This document shows positions 28,254 through 38,438 of a DNA stretch of 64,000 nucleotides, piece by piece. Where the stretch lies: assembly GCA_012728875.1 (NCBI GenBank), contig JAAYEF010000018.1:1-64000 (forward strand). The letters run 5' to 3'. Source of the DNA: Candidatus Cloacimonadota bacterium (GTDB lineage Bacteria; Cloacimonadota; Cloacimonadia; Cloacimonadales; Cloacimonadaceae). Under the pieces are notes generated by a model. It was given only the letters and a program-made list of their open reading frames with translations, made no database searches and was not told the origin of the DNA. The translations under genes and the position numbers were made by a program. How positions within the stretch are numbered: position 1 is the first letter of the stretch; each line of letters opens with the position of its first letter.

Positions 28254-29270
28254 ATGAAGAAGACAATCCTATTTTTGGTATTGATTTCACTGGCATTGAC
28301 GGCTTTTGCCCAAGCTGCTCCCCGTGGATTTTCACAGCCGGGTGCCCCTTACGTGAAGCGGCACGAAGCCTTGGACAAATATCCCCTGAAAAACGGCGGT
28401 TTGGACCAACTTGATTGGAAGGATTTCGAGCTCAAGGGTCAGGTGCGCAAGATGTATGTTCAAAGCGGCGATCTGCTGTGGGAACCCGCCATGTTGTTCG
28501 ACCACGTGATTGTCCGTTTCGACAGCCTGGGAAAAATGCACAGCAGCATCACCTATGGGCACGACCCCATCCCAAACGGTTTTCGCTACCACTATCGCGA
28601 AGACGGACAGCTTGAGCGGGTACAAAGATATGCCTGGCATGATGGCATGGAAAACGGAACTGACGATCTGGACGACATTTATCCCATTCAAGGTGACGCC
28701 GCTCTCTATCATTATGACGATGAGGGCTACCTGACTCGGATCGAGTTTTTCGACTCCGACGGCAATATCGAACTCCAGCATCTATATACATACACTGCAG
28801 ACGGTTACAATATCGAAATTCAGTACACCACGGAAACCAGACGCCTTCGCAACCAGCGTTTTTACTATAACCGCCAGGGCAAACCGTCAGGTATCCAAAA
28901 GAAGGGTATGGATGGAAAATTCAACCAGACAGCGTCTTACAGCTATGACAGCAAATCAAACACGGTCACTATCCTGCAGGACTATCTGAACGGCCAACCC
29001 ACCCAAAAAACCTTGGAAAGCTACGATGCAGCCGGGCTGCTTAAGGAAAAAAAGGTGACCGATCCGCAGGGCAACCTGATGCGCAAATACAGCCATAGCT
29101 ACAACGGTTCAGGCTGGCTGACCAAAACCGTGTACGATTCTCCAAACGACAAAATGACAGACAATTACAGCTATGAGACCGATGAACACGGCAACATCAC
29201 GGAATATGTGGTCACCAACGGCAAAGGCGAGGAAAGCCTGCGACTGAAAATCCGCTACGAATACTTTTAA
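28254..29270 (+). CDS. Secreted RHS/YD-repeat-like protein
   Basis: Signal peptide; repeated YxYxxxG strands (ALYHYDDEGYLTRIEFFDSDGN, YSYDSKSNTVT, YSHSYNGSGWLTKTVYD). Confidence 0.65.
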   Translation: MKKTILFLVLISLALTAFAQAAPRGFSQPGAPYVKRHEALDKYPLKNGGLDQLDWKDFELKGQVRKMYVQSGDLLWEPAMLFDHVIVRFDSLGKMHSSITYGHDPIPNGFRYHYREDGQLERVQRYAWHDGMENGTDDLDDIYPIQGDAALYHYDDEGYLTRIEFFDSDGNIELQHLYTYTADGYNIEIQYTTETRRLRNQRFYYNRQGKPSGIQKKGMDGKFNQTASYSYDSKSNTVTILQDYLNGQPTQKTLESYDAAGLLKEKKVTDPQGNLMRKYSHSYNGSGWLTKTVYDSPNDKMTDNYSYETDEHGNITEYVVTNGKGEESLRLKIRYEYF

Positions 29271-29442
29271 TCAGGCTTCGCCCTTGAGCCCAACAGGGTA
29301 ACAACATGGATCCTTCTCATAAGCCTCCCAAGTTTTTATTGGGTTGCCTTTGGGTTGTCTTGCGGTGGCTCATTGGCTCGGGCCAAGGAGGAAGGCAGGA
29401 TGAGGCTTCTTGGGGCATTCTCCACGGTGGCTGAAAGAAGAA

Positions 29443-31995
29443 TCAATCCGGCAGTTTATCCCAAAGTCCTTCATAGCTGCCAATCCATTTTCCATCTTCC
29501 CACCGAACCAGGGTGATGGTGCGGACGCGATTACGCTGGTCTTCTTTCACCCATTCTTTCCAAGTGGGGCTAACAACATAATTCGCAATCGATTGCGCTG
29601 CCGGCTCGTGTCCCACCCAGAGGAATTTTCTGCCCAGGGAGCGCAGTTTTTCTGCCAGGCGCACGCTGTTTTCCTGGTCGTGATTTCCAATCAGAAAAAT
29701 GCTGTAACCTTCGATATCCAAGTCATCCAAAAGCTCAGGAAGTTCATAGTAAACACCATCGCTCCAGCCACGGGGATATTCACGCAATACAATTTCCACC
29801 TGCAGACTATCCGCCTCGGAAAGATCCACCCGCCTCATCTGGAAAGCGGTTTGACTGTCTGAAACCCGGTATCCTGCCTGGAGATAATACTCGCCCTTGG
29901 GAGCGCGGAAAGTGTAAACTCCGTTTCCTTCATCCTGCATTGGATCACCTTCCGGCCAATAGAAAGCTCCGTCCTGAAAGACGATCAATTCCAGATTCAT
30001 GAGGTAGGAAAGGCTCAGCGGCGCACCGTCCTCGTCTGAAGTGAGAACCCGCAGTGTGCAAAACGCCTGTTTGTCTTCCGGATCCACTTCCGGAGCGCAT
30101 TTCATCAGATCATAATATCCATAATAATCGTCGTCAAAACGCACATTAAGCAGATTTGGGCGTCTGGAAAAACCAGCCGGTATGGCATTCGCTCGTGCCA
30201 GGTTTGTGGCCATCATTCTATACTGCACGGGGCTCAGATATTTTTGCCGCACGGCGATATCCAGGGGCAGGAGTCCGTCCAAGGCTTTGGCGGCATTGAT
30301 CTTATAGTTCTTTTTCATCCAGCGGGCTGCCTTGTCCAGACGCTGAATGACAGTTTTACCTTTTTGATAAAACGCTGGTGGATAGATGCTTGGCTTGCCG
30401 TTTTGGAAATTGTTTACCTGGGGCAGTTCTTCATAAAAAACGCTGGGGTTGATGATGGTGAGCATATCTGAGTAATAATAATCCCAAAATTCTTCCTCAT
30501 CCTCATCATTGTATTTAAACCATTCAAAATAAAGGGCTTCAATCTGATCCGCATTTGCCTGCCAGAGGAATTTGGAGTCAAATTTCTCATCGTTTACCAC
30601 GTCGCTGAGAAAGTTTTCATCCGCGTTGGGGTGGCGACGCAGAAATTCCTGCGCCTGAGAGTGGTTTCCACGCGCGGCGATGATGAATCTTTCCTGTTTG
30701 GGAGCGGCGCCAAAGCCGAAACGGTCTGCATAGGAACGGTCAATCGCAGCCCAATAGTCCTTTTGCACTTTCACGCCCTCATCCCAGGAGGCTGGCGCCT
30801 GTTTCCATTCAAAGGGATTGGATGGATAAAAGAGCATGTCGTTGCGGTCTGCCAGCGGTTTTTCGCTGAGGCTGAGCTGACAATAAAGATCCTCATCTTC
30901 CGAGGAGGGAACCAGTTCCAGCGCGCTTTTCCCATCTTTGAAAGCGGAAAGATAGAACGCGCCCCGTCCCACGCTGAGCGTGTATTTGCCAGCGGAATCG
31001 GTCTTTACATAGATTAGCGGGCGCAGGGTGCCCCAGTTGTAAACCAAAATTCCCACGGAGGTATCCGCCAGCGGATTTCCTTCTGCATTAAGGGTTTGGA
31101 TCTTCAGGTTGCGTGTGCGCTCACCGGCATAGTTGCGGATGGAATTGATGGTGCAATCATAGCGCCCGGAGCGCAAAACTTCGTCGTTTTCAGCAGGCAG
31201 GGAACCGTTTGCCAGGATGAGAACGGTTTTGTCTATCATGCCGCTAAACCAGGTCTGATCGGGATGATAGGCGGCATCCATGTCTCCCGTGTAGTGCCAG
31301 GCGCCGTCCAGCCAAACTTCAGCCCAGGCGTGATTGTTGTCCTGATGCGGCCACCAGGGTGTGCTGGCAGGTCGCGCTGGCAGTCCAACGGTGCGGGCGG
31401 CTGCCACAAAGAGGATTTGCATTTCCTCGCAACGGCCATATTGGCTTTTGAACACAATATCCATCGGGCTTTGGTCGCGTCCGGAGGTGGGCTGAAACTG
31501 CAGGCGTCCCACGCACCATTGGCAAAGCTTGCGATAGATTTCCATCTCGTCTTCGCTGCCATCCAAAATTTCCTGCAGTCCGTCTTTCAGCAGTGCATCC
31601 CGGTAGGGCTCAATTCTTTCTTCGGTCACGGTTTGATGAGCCACATAGGAAAGGTAAAATTCGGGCTCCAGGCTGGTGCCGTGGGTATTCAGAAGTGTAC
31701 GGACCTGAAGGTAGTTGCTCATCACGTCGTCCGGATTGGCAATCTGGAGAGCGCCATCGCTTTCATAGGCAAGCAGATACGCCATCAAAACATCATTATT
31801 ATTCTTGAGCATGCGGCGGTATTGGCTTTGGTGACTCCTATCAAGCTTTTTAAGATTGTTCAAAGCCAAGCTGTGCAGTTCTTTATAAAGTTTGGGATTG
31901 CCCTTGGCGGTGAAAGCCGGAGGGAGCGCGTTCAACAAAGTGAGAGCGCAGAAAAGGAGCAGAAAAATCAGGGTGCGTTTTGTGAATTTTGGCAT
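29443..31995 (-). CDS. Secreted transglutaminase-like domain protein
   Basis: Catalytic Cys/His/Asp context SQYGRCEEMQILFVAAARTVGLPARPAS...NNHAWAEVWLDGAWHYTGDMD; start MPKFTKRTL chosen (track start 32007). Confidence 0.8.
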   Translation of the reverse strand: MPKFTKRTLIFLLLFCALTLLNALPPAFTAKGNPKLYKELHSLALNNLKKLDRSHQSQYRRMLKNNNDVLMAYLLAYESDGALQIANPDDVMSNYLQVRTLLNTHGTSLEPEFYLSYVAHQTVTEERIEPYRDALLKDGLQEILDGSEDEMEIYRKLCQWCVGRLQFQPTSGRDQSPMDIVFKSQYGRCEEMQILFVAAARTVGLPARPASTPWWPHQDNNHAWAEVWLDGAWHYTGDMDAAYHPDQTWFSGMIDKTVLILANGSLPAENDEVLRSGRYDCTINSIRNYAGERTRNLKIQTLNAEGNPLADTSVGILVYNWGTLRPLIYVKTDSAGKYTLSVGRGAFYLSAFKDGKSALELVPSSEDEDLYCQLSLSEKPLADRNDMLFYPSNPFEWKQAPASWDEGVKVQKDYWAAIDRSYADRFGFGAAPKQERFIIAARGNHSQAQEFLRRHPNADENFLSDVVNDEKFDSKFLWQANADQIEALYFEWFKYNDEDEEEFWDYYYSDMLTIINPSVFYEELPQVNNFQNGKPSIYPPAFYQKGKTVIQRLDKAARWMKKNYKINAAKALDGLLPLDIAVRQKYLSPVQYRMMATNLARANAIPAGFSRRPNLLNVRFDDDYYGYYDLMKCAPEVDPEDKQAFCTLRVLTSDEDGAPLSLSYLMNLELIVFQDGAFYWPEGDPMQDEGNGVYTFRAPKGEYYLQAGYRVSDSQTAFQMRRVDLSEADSLQVEIVLREYPRGWSDGVYYELPELLDDLDIEGYSIFLIGNHDQENSVRLAEKLRSLGRKFLWVGHEPAAQSIANYVVSPTWKEWVKEDQRNRVRTITLVRWEDGKWIGSYEGLWDKLPD

Positions 31996-32014
31996 GCCAA
32001 TCTCCATGGTTTTG

Positions 32015-34771
32015 TTAATTTGCCAGTTTCAGCATTTTGCCTTGAAGGCGGTTTTCGGCGGCGATGAGACGCCAGAAATAGATGCCGGGGGCGGTGGGAT
32101 TATGGTTTTGATCACGACCATCCCAAAAGAATTGCCGGTTCCCGGCGGGAAGTGAGCTTTGAACAAGTGTTCTCACTTTTTGCCCGCGCAGGTTGTAGAT
32201 ATCCAGCGTCACATCCGCGGCTTTGGGAAGCTCAATATTGACGTAAATCCCTGTGGTAAAGGGGTTAGGGAAGCTGTTGGCCTGCAGTTCTGCCTGGGGA
32301 GTTTGCATATCTTCCACAGCCGATGGCAAGAACGAAATGAGACCGAATTTATCCAAAATGATGGCGAGCATGATGTAAAGCTCGCGATGGGGAGCGCCGC
32401 CTTGAACTTTGGACAGTTCAAAGCTGGAAGCGATTGTGGTGTAGGTGTTTGTCCGATTCAAAATTCCCACTGTCTGGCTGGGGTTTTCACCGGTGAAAAG
32501 AGTTTGGGCATCAGGCGTAGCGGCTTGCAGGAGTTGAACTTGAGTGTTTGCGGCATCGTAGCCCCAGGTGTAAACATGGCCGGCTTGGACGGTTTGAACC
32601 TCGTGAAGAACAATGCTTTGCCCTGCCGGAGCGGAGGTGCCGAATTTCTGCCATAAGGGATTGGCATTTTCCCAAGGTAAGTCGCCTTCCATATAGACGT
32701 TACCTCCCGCATCCAGATATGAAAGCAACAGATTATAATCCAACGAACCCGGACTGGGAACGTAGGTTGCCGAGCCTGTGCCAAAGAGGCAGAACACGGC
32801 GTCGAATTGGTTGATGTAGTCGTAGTCCGGAATGAGTTTATCGGTGTGGATCACATTGAATCTGGTGCTGATGAAGCAATCCACCAGTTCCAGGCTGTTG
32901 GATGGATTGGGTTCATAAATCAGGATTTGCCCAAAGGGAGTTCCCGCACCGGTATGACCGATGGCGGGGTCACCGTAAAGCATATATGTATAAACATTTT
33001 GCAGCTCCGGCCAGATCACGCCGCCATCGTCCAGAGGATCGCCAAAAAGATAGTATTGTGTGTGGATGAGCCCTGCCAGAGCATGCGCCGCACCCAGGGA
33101 AAGCTGATTGCGGGCGAGGTTTTCCAGCCAATGGTAGTTGTAGGAACTCAATCCGCCCCAGCCGGGATTGCTCCAGCCCATTTTGTACCAGCCGGTGCGG
33201 GTGGCACCGATGGAGGCAACTGTCTTTTTCAGCAGGGCATATTCCGCCAGGCAGGGTTGGGAGCCGTCGATTCTGCCATTGTAGCAGGAAGCGGCAAAAA
33301 GGATGCTGCCATCGCCGTTTGCCAGGTTGTCAAAGCTTTGGCGGTCAACCATGGAACGCCACTGCATTTCCCAGGGATCGGGCTGATTGTTTCCATTGTC
33401 ATCAGACATCCAGACCTTGCGGGATGAGGATTCCGCAGAGCCGTGTGCGCTCCAGTTCAAGATTCCGTAGCTTTGGATGCTGAGTTGATTGTACAGATCG
33501 TCATAATCCAGCGGCAGAGTGGAAGGATAAGATGGCAAAAATCCCGTTTGCTCATACATGGTGTCGCAGTCCCAATCGCTTAAGGCGGTTGCTTTTACAT
33601 ATTCCATGAAGGTGGCGCCGTCGGTTTGCAGATAAACCGGTTCGGGTTCGCCGCCATAATTCAAATATGCCGCGGGCAGCAGGGCTCTTTTTTTCCAGGG
33701 GGCGCTGCTTTGTTCGTATGCCACGGTGCGTTCTGCGATCTGGCTTACCTGGGCTGCATTGTTTGTGGAAATGCGTCCCACCAACACCTCCGGCGTGAAG
33801 TCGCAGAGGAAATCCTGCAAGCCCTCCCCGGGCGAATATTCTCCCAGGAGTCCGTCTCCATCGGTGTCGATTATACTGCTGAGGTCACCATAGAAAAAGT
33901 CGGAAGGGACGTTGTTTTGGGCGTCCGGTTCCGGGCTGAGATAGAGCACGGGCACGGTGTCGTGATCGCCCACCAAAAGCAGGTGGGAAAAGGGGCTGTT
34001 ATTATATTGTAAAATCAGGTGGTTGCGAAGCTTTTCGCCGGGAGTGGCGCCGGTGCCTCCAGCCAAGATGGCTGTGATATCCTGAAAGGCGGTGACAAAG
34101 CCCTGGCCTTGCCTGAAACTCTCCAGAGGCGCCAAAGCCTGATACAAAGCGGGTGTGGAGATGATGAGATAGTCGTAGTTACGCGTATTGGAGCTTTGGT
34201 AATATGAGTCCAAATCCTGAGGATTCACGAAAAAGTTTTGAGGATCGAAGTCCTTGCCCGACAGATGCTTCCAAACCGGAGGAATGGCTGGGTTTTCCTT
34301 ACTTTGCCCCTGGCTCCAATTCAATTCCAGATTCAGTTTTTGCCAAGCCTGCCAGTGGCTGCCATCATGCACGGCGGGGAGAACGCCAAAGCTGGCATAT
34401 CTCACATCGCCCCAATGCTTTATGCCATAAAAAACCACTTGGGGAGCATTGTGACGGCTGGGACTGCCGGTGAGCAGGCTCTCCTGATTGAAAAATGGAG
34501 AGTTCAGTTCGGGGGCAGGAGCCGCGATGGTTCGCAAATTGGAAAAATCGGCGCTGTGGGAGATGTTTTGGGCATCAGGAGGCAGAAGCACATTGATGGT
34601 GCGCAGCGGCAAACGCGGCGAACCGGGACTGGAAAGGCTTCCCCAGCCGAGTGAAAACTCGCCATTCAGAGGTGGCTCAAGTTCAAGCGAGATGGAAAGA
34701 TGCGCCGCCGAAACGATCAGCGGAAAAATTAGCAAAAGGAAAACGGATAATAGTTTATTCATCGATTTCAA
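32015..34771 (-). CDS. C25 (gingipain/PorU-like) cysteine protease with FlgD-like T9SS-type CTD
   Basis: GILNWSAHGSAESS and SILFAASCYNGRIDGSQPCLAEYALLKK; C-term LDIYNLRGQKVRTL...FFWDGRDQNHNPTAPGIYFWRL. Confidence 0.87.
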   Translation of the reverse strand: MKSMNKLLSVFLLLIFPLIVSAAHLSISLELEPPLNGEFSLGWGSLSSPGSPRLPLRTINVLLPPDAQNISHSADFSNLRTIAAPAPELNSPFFNQESLLTGSPSRHNAPQVVFYGIKHWGDVRYASFGVLPAVHDGSHWQAWQKLNLELNWSQGQSKENPAIPPVWKHLSGKDFDPQNFFVNPQDLDSYYQSSNTRNYDYLIISTPALYQALAPLESFRQGQGFVTAFQDITAILAGGTGATPGEKLRNHLILQYNNSPFSHLLLVGDHDTVPVLYLSPEPDAQNNVPSDFFYGDLSSIIDTDGDGLLGEYSPGEGLQDFLCDFTPEVLVGRISTNNAAQVSQIAERTVAYEQSSAPWKKRALLPAAYLNYGGEPEPVYLQTDGATFMEYVKATALSDWDCDTMYEQTGFLPSYPSTLPLDYDDLYNQLSIQSYGILNWSAHGSAESSSRKVWMSDDNGNNQPDPWEMQWRSMVDRQSFDNLANGDGSILFAASCYNGRIDGSQPCLAEYALLKKTVASIGATRTGWYKMGWSNPGWGGLSSYNYHWLENLARNQLSLGAAHALAGLIHTQYYLFGDPLDDGGVIWPELQNVYTYMLYGDPAIGHTGAGTPFGQILIYEPNPSNSLELVDCFISTRFNVIHTDKLIPDYDYINQFDAVFCLFGTGSATYVPSPGSLDYNLLLSYLDAGGNVYMEGDLPWENANPLWQKFGTSAPAGQSIVLHEVQTVQAGHVYTWGYDAANTQVQLLQAATPDAQTLFTGENPSQTVGILNRTNTYTTIASSFELSKVQGGAPHRELYIMLAIILDKFGLISFLPSAVEDMQTPQAELQANSFPNPFTTGIYVNIELPKAADVTLDIYNLRGQKVRTLVQSSLPAGNRQFFWDGRDQNHNPTAPGIYFWRLIAAENRLQGKMLKLAN

Positions 34772-35585
34772 CCTTGGTGGGTCTGTCTTTTTTGTTGCGG
34801 TGAGCGGCGGGTTTGCCGGTTTTGCTGATGGCGCGGCGGAAGCGCTTTTTCTTATCTTTGTTCATCTTTTCGGTGGCATACTGAATGATGATGGGCGCGG
34901 CTTGATCCTTGTGGATAAAAAGGAAGTCCTCCACTTCGCGGGGATGGATCTTCCAAAGTTCGCGCAAAAACCAGCCCACGCCTTGATGAACCGGGCGGGT
35001 CTTGTCTTGCAAAAGCGGAGTGACATATTCCAGCAGGGTTTCCACTTCAACGCGGTTGCGGAGATAGAGCAAGGTGACTGCCGACACGCGCCGGGTCCAT
35101 TTGCTTGCGGAGAAGCGCCAGGGCTCAAAGTCTTGCAGGGTAACCAGTTCCAGTTCCAAAAGCACGGGTGTGAGCTTGGTGCCAATGATGTCGGCATGGG
35201 TCCAGGTTTGCACCACTTCGTCCAGGCTGCGTTTCAGGTGGGCAAAAACGCCACGTTCCAGGCGCGGACGATTCTTTTTCAGCATCATCAGGCCCAGACT
35301 GCCAAATTCATATTTCCCCGTGGCCAGAAAATGGTATGCCAATTCAGCCATTTCGGGCATGCTGGGCTGAAAGCGCTGGAAAACTTCGTCCCGCAGATGG
35401 CGTAACTGATTGTCGTCCAAGCCGAAAGCATCGTAGCCTTCCGTGAAAAAGCGGGATTGTTTCGCCACGTAGTTGGGGTTTTCGTTAGCAAAGAAATGGT
35501 CTTCACAAAAGCTGAAAATTTCTTGCTGACGGGGTGTAAGTTCTGTTTTTGCCGTCAGTAACGTCATGTTTATACCTCTATCCAA
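34755..35585 (-). CDS. DNA alkylation repair protein (AlkD-like HEAT glycosylase)
   Basis: VVQTWTHADIIGTKLTPVLLEL, SASKWTRRVSAVTLLYLRNR, VHQGVGWFLRELWKIHPREVEDFL. Confidence 0.85.
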   Translation of the reverse strand: MDRGINMTLLTAKTELTPRQQEIFSFCEDHFFANENPNYVAKQSRFFTEGYDAFGLDDNQLRHLRDEVFQRFQPSMPEMAELAYHFLATGKYEFGSLGLMMLKKNRPRLERGVFAHLKRSLDEVVQTWTHADIIGTKLTPVLLELELVTLQDFEPWRFSASKWTRRVSAVTLLYLRNRVEVETLLEYVTPLLQDKTRPVHQGVGWFLRELWKIHPREVEDFLFIHKDQAAPIIIQYATEKMNKDKKKRFRRAISKTGKPAAHRNKKDRPTKVEIDE

Positions 35586-35627
35586 AATCTTTGGAACGCA
35601 TCCCGGAGTAGCGCTTTTACAAATGCC

Positions 35628-36368
35628 TTATTCGGTTTCGTCTTCATCCGTTGGATCGGTGTGCGTGCGTTCATAGCCCATGCCTTTTCCGGTTGTCAGC
35701 ACGTGCCAGCGGTTAAAAAGCTGCCGGAAGCGCCAAAGCATGGTTTTATTAGGGTTTAGCTGGGCCAGCATCTTCGCCAGAAAGTTTTCCCAATTGGTGG
35801 TTTCATGGCTGCGGAAAAACCCGGCGGATTCCATGACATCCAACATATAGGTCTTCATTTTGTCAAGCTCAAATCCCGGTGCGGCAGGCAGATGGATTTC
35901 CGGATCCGCCTTGCGGGTGAGTTCCCAAAGTGCCACGGTGACCGCCTGAGCCAGGTTTATGGAGGGAAAATCCGGATTTGCGGGAATGTGGCAGCGCAGG
36001 GGGCAAAGCGCGGCTTCCTCATCCGTGAGTCCATAGGTTTCTCTGCCAAAAACCAAGCCTATCTCCAAGTGGGGTATCTTTTTACAATATTGCGCCAGTT
36101 CGGGAGGATCCAAATCAATGGGCTTCAATTTTCCCAAACGGCGGGAAAAAGCGATCACGCGGTCAAGATCGGAGATGGCATCCTTGAGGGTGGGAAAAAC
36201 CTGCGCCTCATCCAAAAGATGCTCCGAATGCATCGCCAGATAAAAGTCGTTTTTGCTGGGCACGGCGCCCACGATGCGCAGGCTGCTGTATCCAAAATTG
36301 TGCATGATCCTGGCCACGGCGCCCACATTGCCTTCATAGATTGGCTCCACCAGGATCACATGAATCAT
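35628..36368 (-). CDS. TrmJ/SpoU-family RNA methyltransferase
   Basis: IHVILVEPIYEGNVGAVARIMHNFGYSSLRIV, LVFGRETYGLTDEE, HIPANPDFPSINLAQAVTVALWEL. Confidence 0.88.
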   Translation of the reverse strand: MIHVILVEPIYEGNVGAVARIMHNFGYSSLRIVGAVPSKNDFYLAMHSEHLLDEAQVFPTLKDAISDLDRVIAFSRRLGKLKPIDLDPPELAQYCKKIPHLEIGLVFGRETYGLTDEEAALCPLRCHIPANPDFPSINLAQAVTVALWELTRKADPEIHLPAAPGFELDKMKTYMLDVMESAGFFRSHETTNWENFLAKMLAQLNPNKTMLWRFRQLFNRWHVLTTGKGMGYERTHTDPTDEDETE

Positions 36369-37252
36369 AGGTCCTTGATCAGTTTTGAAAGTTTGTGACC
36401 CAGCTGCGCCACGGCGGGATCGGGGTCGGATTTCCAGTTTTGCGCCACGCGCTGGCTCACGCTGGTGAATTCCCGGGCTTTGTCCCGCATATTCTTTTGC
36501 GAAAACAGGCTGGTGAGTTTTTTGAGGGTTGCCCAGAGGGTTTTGGCGCGGTTTTCATCACCTTCCAAAAACCAGGTGCGCAGGTTTGCATAGGTGTGTT
36601 GAGGTCGCATGCGCCCAACCTGAACCAGGATGTGGCTGATTTTCTTTTGCACTTCCTCATCCGGATCGTCAAGCAGGCGACCCACAAAGGCAAGGGCGTA
36701 TTGCGGACTGCGGCTGGCGATGTTTTCCATGCCGTGCAGAGACATTTCGCGCTTTTTGGGATTGGGCGATTCCGACCATGCCGGCATGTATTTTTTCATC
36801 ACTTCCGGCGCCTTTTTCCACATCTCAAAGCAGATTGTTTCGCTTTCCCAGGGAACGGTTTCGCAGGTGCGGTCAAGGGTTTCGGCGATCACTTCGGGGT
36901 CTTCCTGATGCCGGTAGTAAAAATAGAACAGCGCGGTGGCACGGATGCCATAGAGGTTGTGAGACAGCATATCGCCGCAGATGCGTTCCAGCTTTCCCTT
37001 GCCTTCGTATGCCGCCAGGCGTTTGCCCAGTTCTTCGCGCACAAAGTAGTTCGGCGTGTTTGCCAGTTCGTGGATCAGACGCTCCGCAATGCCGTTGTTG
37101 CCTTTGTCCAGATTCTTGAAAATCTTTTCAACATGCGCGTCCATTATTTTATAGTCGTCCAAATTCAGACGTCCCATTGCTTTGATCATATTATTATGCT
37201 CCAAAATCCCGGTGTGGGTTCTGAGATGGTAAATTTTATGCCTGCAATCCAA
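36365..37252 (-). CDS. Divergent AlkD-like HEAT-repeat protein
   Basis: HEAT-like helices, AWSESPNPKKREMSLHGMENIA, ATGA overlap with TrmJ-like gene; catalytic signature altered. Confidence 0.6.
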   Translation of the reverse strand: MDCRHKIYHLRTHTGILEHNNMIKAMGRLNLDDYKIMDAHVEKIFKNLDKGNNGIAERLIHELANTPNYFVREELGKRLAAYEGKGKLERICGDMLSHNLYGIRATALFYFYYRHQEDPEVIAETLDRTCETVPWESETICFEMWKKAPEVMKKYMPAWSESPNPKKREMSLHGMENIASRSPQYALAFVGRLLDDPDEEVQKKISHILVQVGRMRPQHTYANLRTWFLEGDENRAKTLWATLKKLTSLFSQKNMRDKAREFTSVSQRVAQNWKSDPDPAVAQLGHKLSKLIKDL

Positions 37253-37325
37253 AGATAATTTGGATATTTGCCTTGTTCGTTTGATTTATTGATTCAAGTT
37301 TTGAGGTGTGAGCCTTTCTGTCAAG

Positions 37326-38270
37326 TCATTTATCGGCGGAAGGCTCGAAAATATCCCGGGCACGAACCTCGCGGCTGGTGACAAAATGCAGCTTTGCAAC
37401 TTCCGCCAGGCGTTCCCAGCCAAATTTGTCTGCAAAAGTGCGGGCGGGCTCAAGCACGTTTTTGCCGCTCCCCAGGGGGAATTTCATCCCGAAATGTTTG
37501 GCCATGGATGCCTTGGCCTGCAGAAATTGGTAGCGCGCAATGATGGAGGCAGCCGCCACAGCGGGATCAGCCTCGGCCTTCACACGTTCCTCCACCGGGA
37601 CGGGGATTTCCTTGCCGCTGAGGAGTTTGCTGACTTTTTTGCCATGGCTGAAGCGATCCACCAAAATGCCGTGGATATTGGGAATGCGCTGCAAAAGCTC
37701 CATGATGGCTTTGCCATGTTGCCAGGCAAGGAGGTCGTTCAGGTTTTCTGTGCGGGATTGCATGTCTGCGATGATCTCGTTGTAGCGCAGGGGCTTGATC
37801 ACCACGCAGGAGATCTGTTCCGGAAAACGTTCATAGAGGCTGTGGGCGATGCTTTTGATGCTTTGATCCGTCAGGCGCTTGGAATCCATAACTCCCAGCG
37901 AGCGCAGTTCCTCCTCCATTTCCTGATCCATGGCAAACGCCGCCACCACCAGGGGTCCGAAGTAGTCGCCTTTACCTGCTTCATCGCTGCCGATCCAGCG
38001 CTCCCAAGTGTGAAATGCGGTTTCCGTTTGTTCGGAATTACGAGCCAAGAGCAGGCGCAATCTGGCTTTCAGCGGGGTTTCTTTGCCAGCCAAAACCTTG
38101 CTCACGCCTTTTTTCTCGGAATAATACAGGTTCAAAACGGATTTATGTTCTTTGTCCTGCAAATGCAACTGCCAGCCGTAGTCAATTTCTTTTTGGTCTT
38201 GGATTTCAATTCCTTCGCGGGCGAGTTCAGGCATCAGCCAGGCGAGATATTCCCCGATGTGTTTGTTCAT
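37326..38270 (-). CDS. rnhC: Ribonuclease HIII
   Basis: RWIGSDEAGKGDYFGPLVVAA, LGVMDSKRLTDQSI, VKAEADPAVAAASIIARYQFL. Confidence 0.92.
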   Translation of the reverse strand: MNKHIGEYLAWLMPELAREGIEIQDQKEIDYGWQLHLQDKEHKSVLNLYYSEKKGVSKVLAGKETPLKARLRLLLARNSEQTETAFHTWERWIGSDEAGKGDYFGPLVVAAFAMDQEMEEELRSLGVMDSKRLTDQSIKSIAHSLYERFPEQISCVVIKPLRYNEIIADMQSRTENLNDLLAWQHGKAIMELLQRIPNIHGILVDRFSHGKKVSKLLSGKEIPVPVEERVKAEADPAVAAASIIARYQFLQAKASMAKHFGMKFPLGSGKNVLEPARTFADKFGWERLAEVAKLHFVTSREVRARDIFEPSADK

Positions 38271-38438
38271 TTGGTTTTCCAGAGCTTTCTTTTGGGCAAG
38301 GGAATCTGCGCCGGGAGAATTGTCAAATGTATTGTGAGCGGCGGAAAAAACGGTTTTTGAGAAAGATATTCAAAAAAGGGCTCGAATTCACAGGATTTGA
38401 GCAGAAAAGCGCTTGACCAAAATCTGCCTTTCCTTGAA

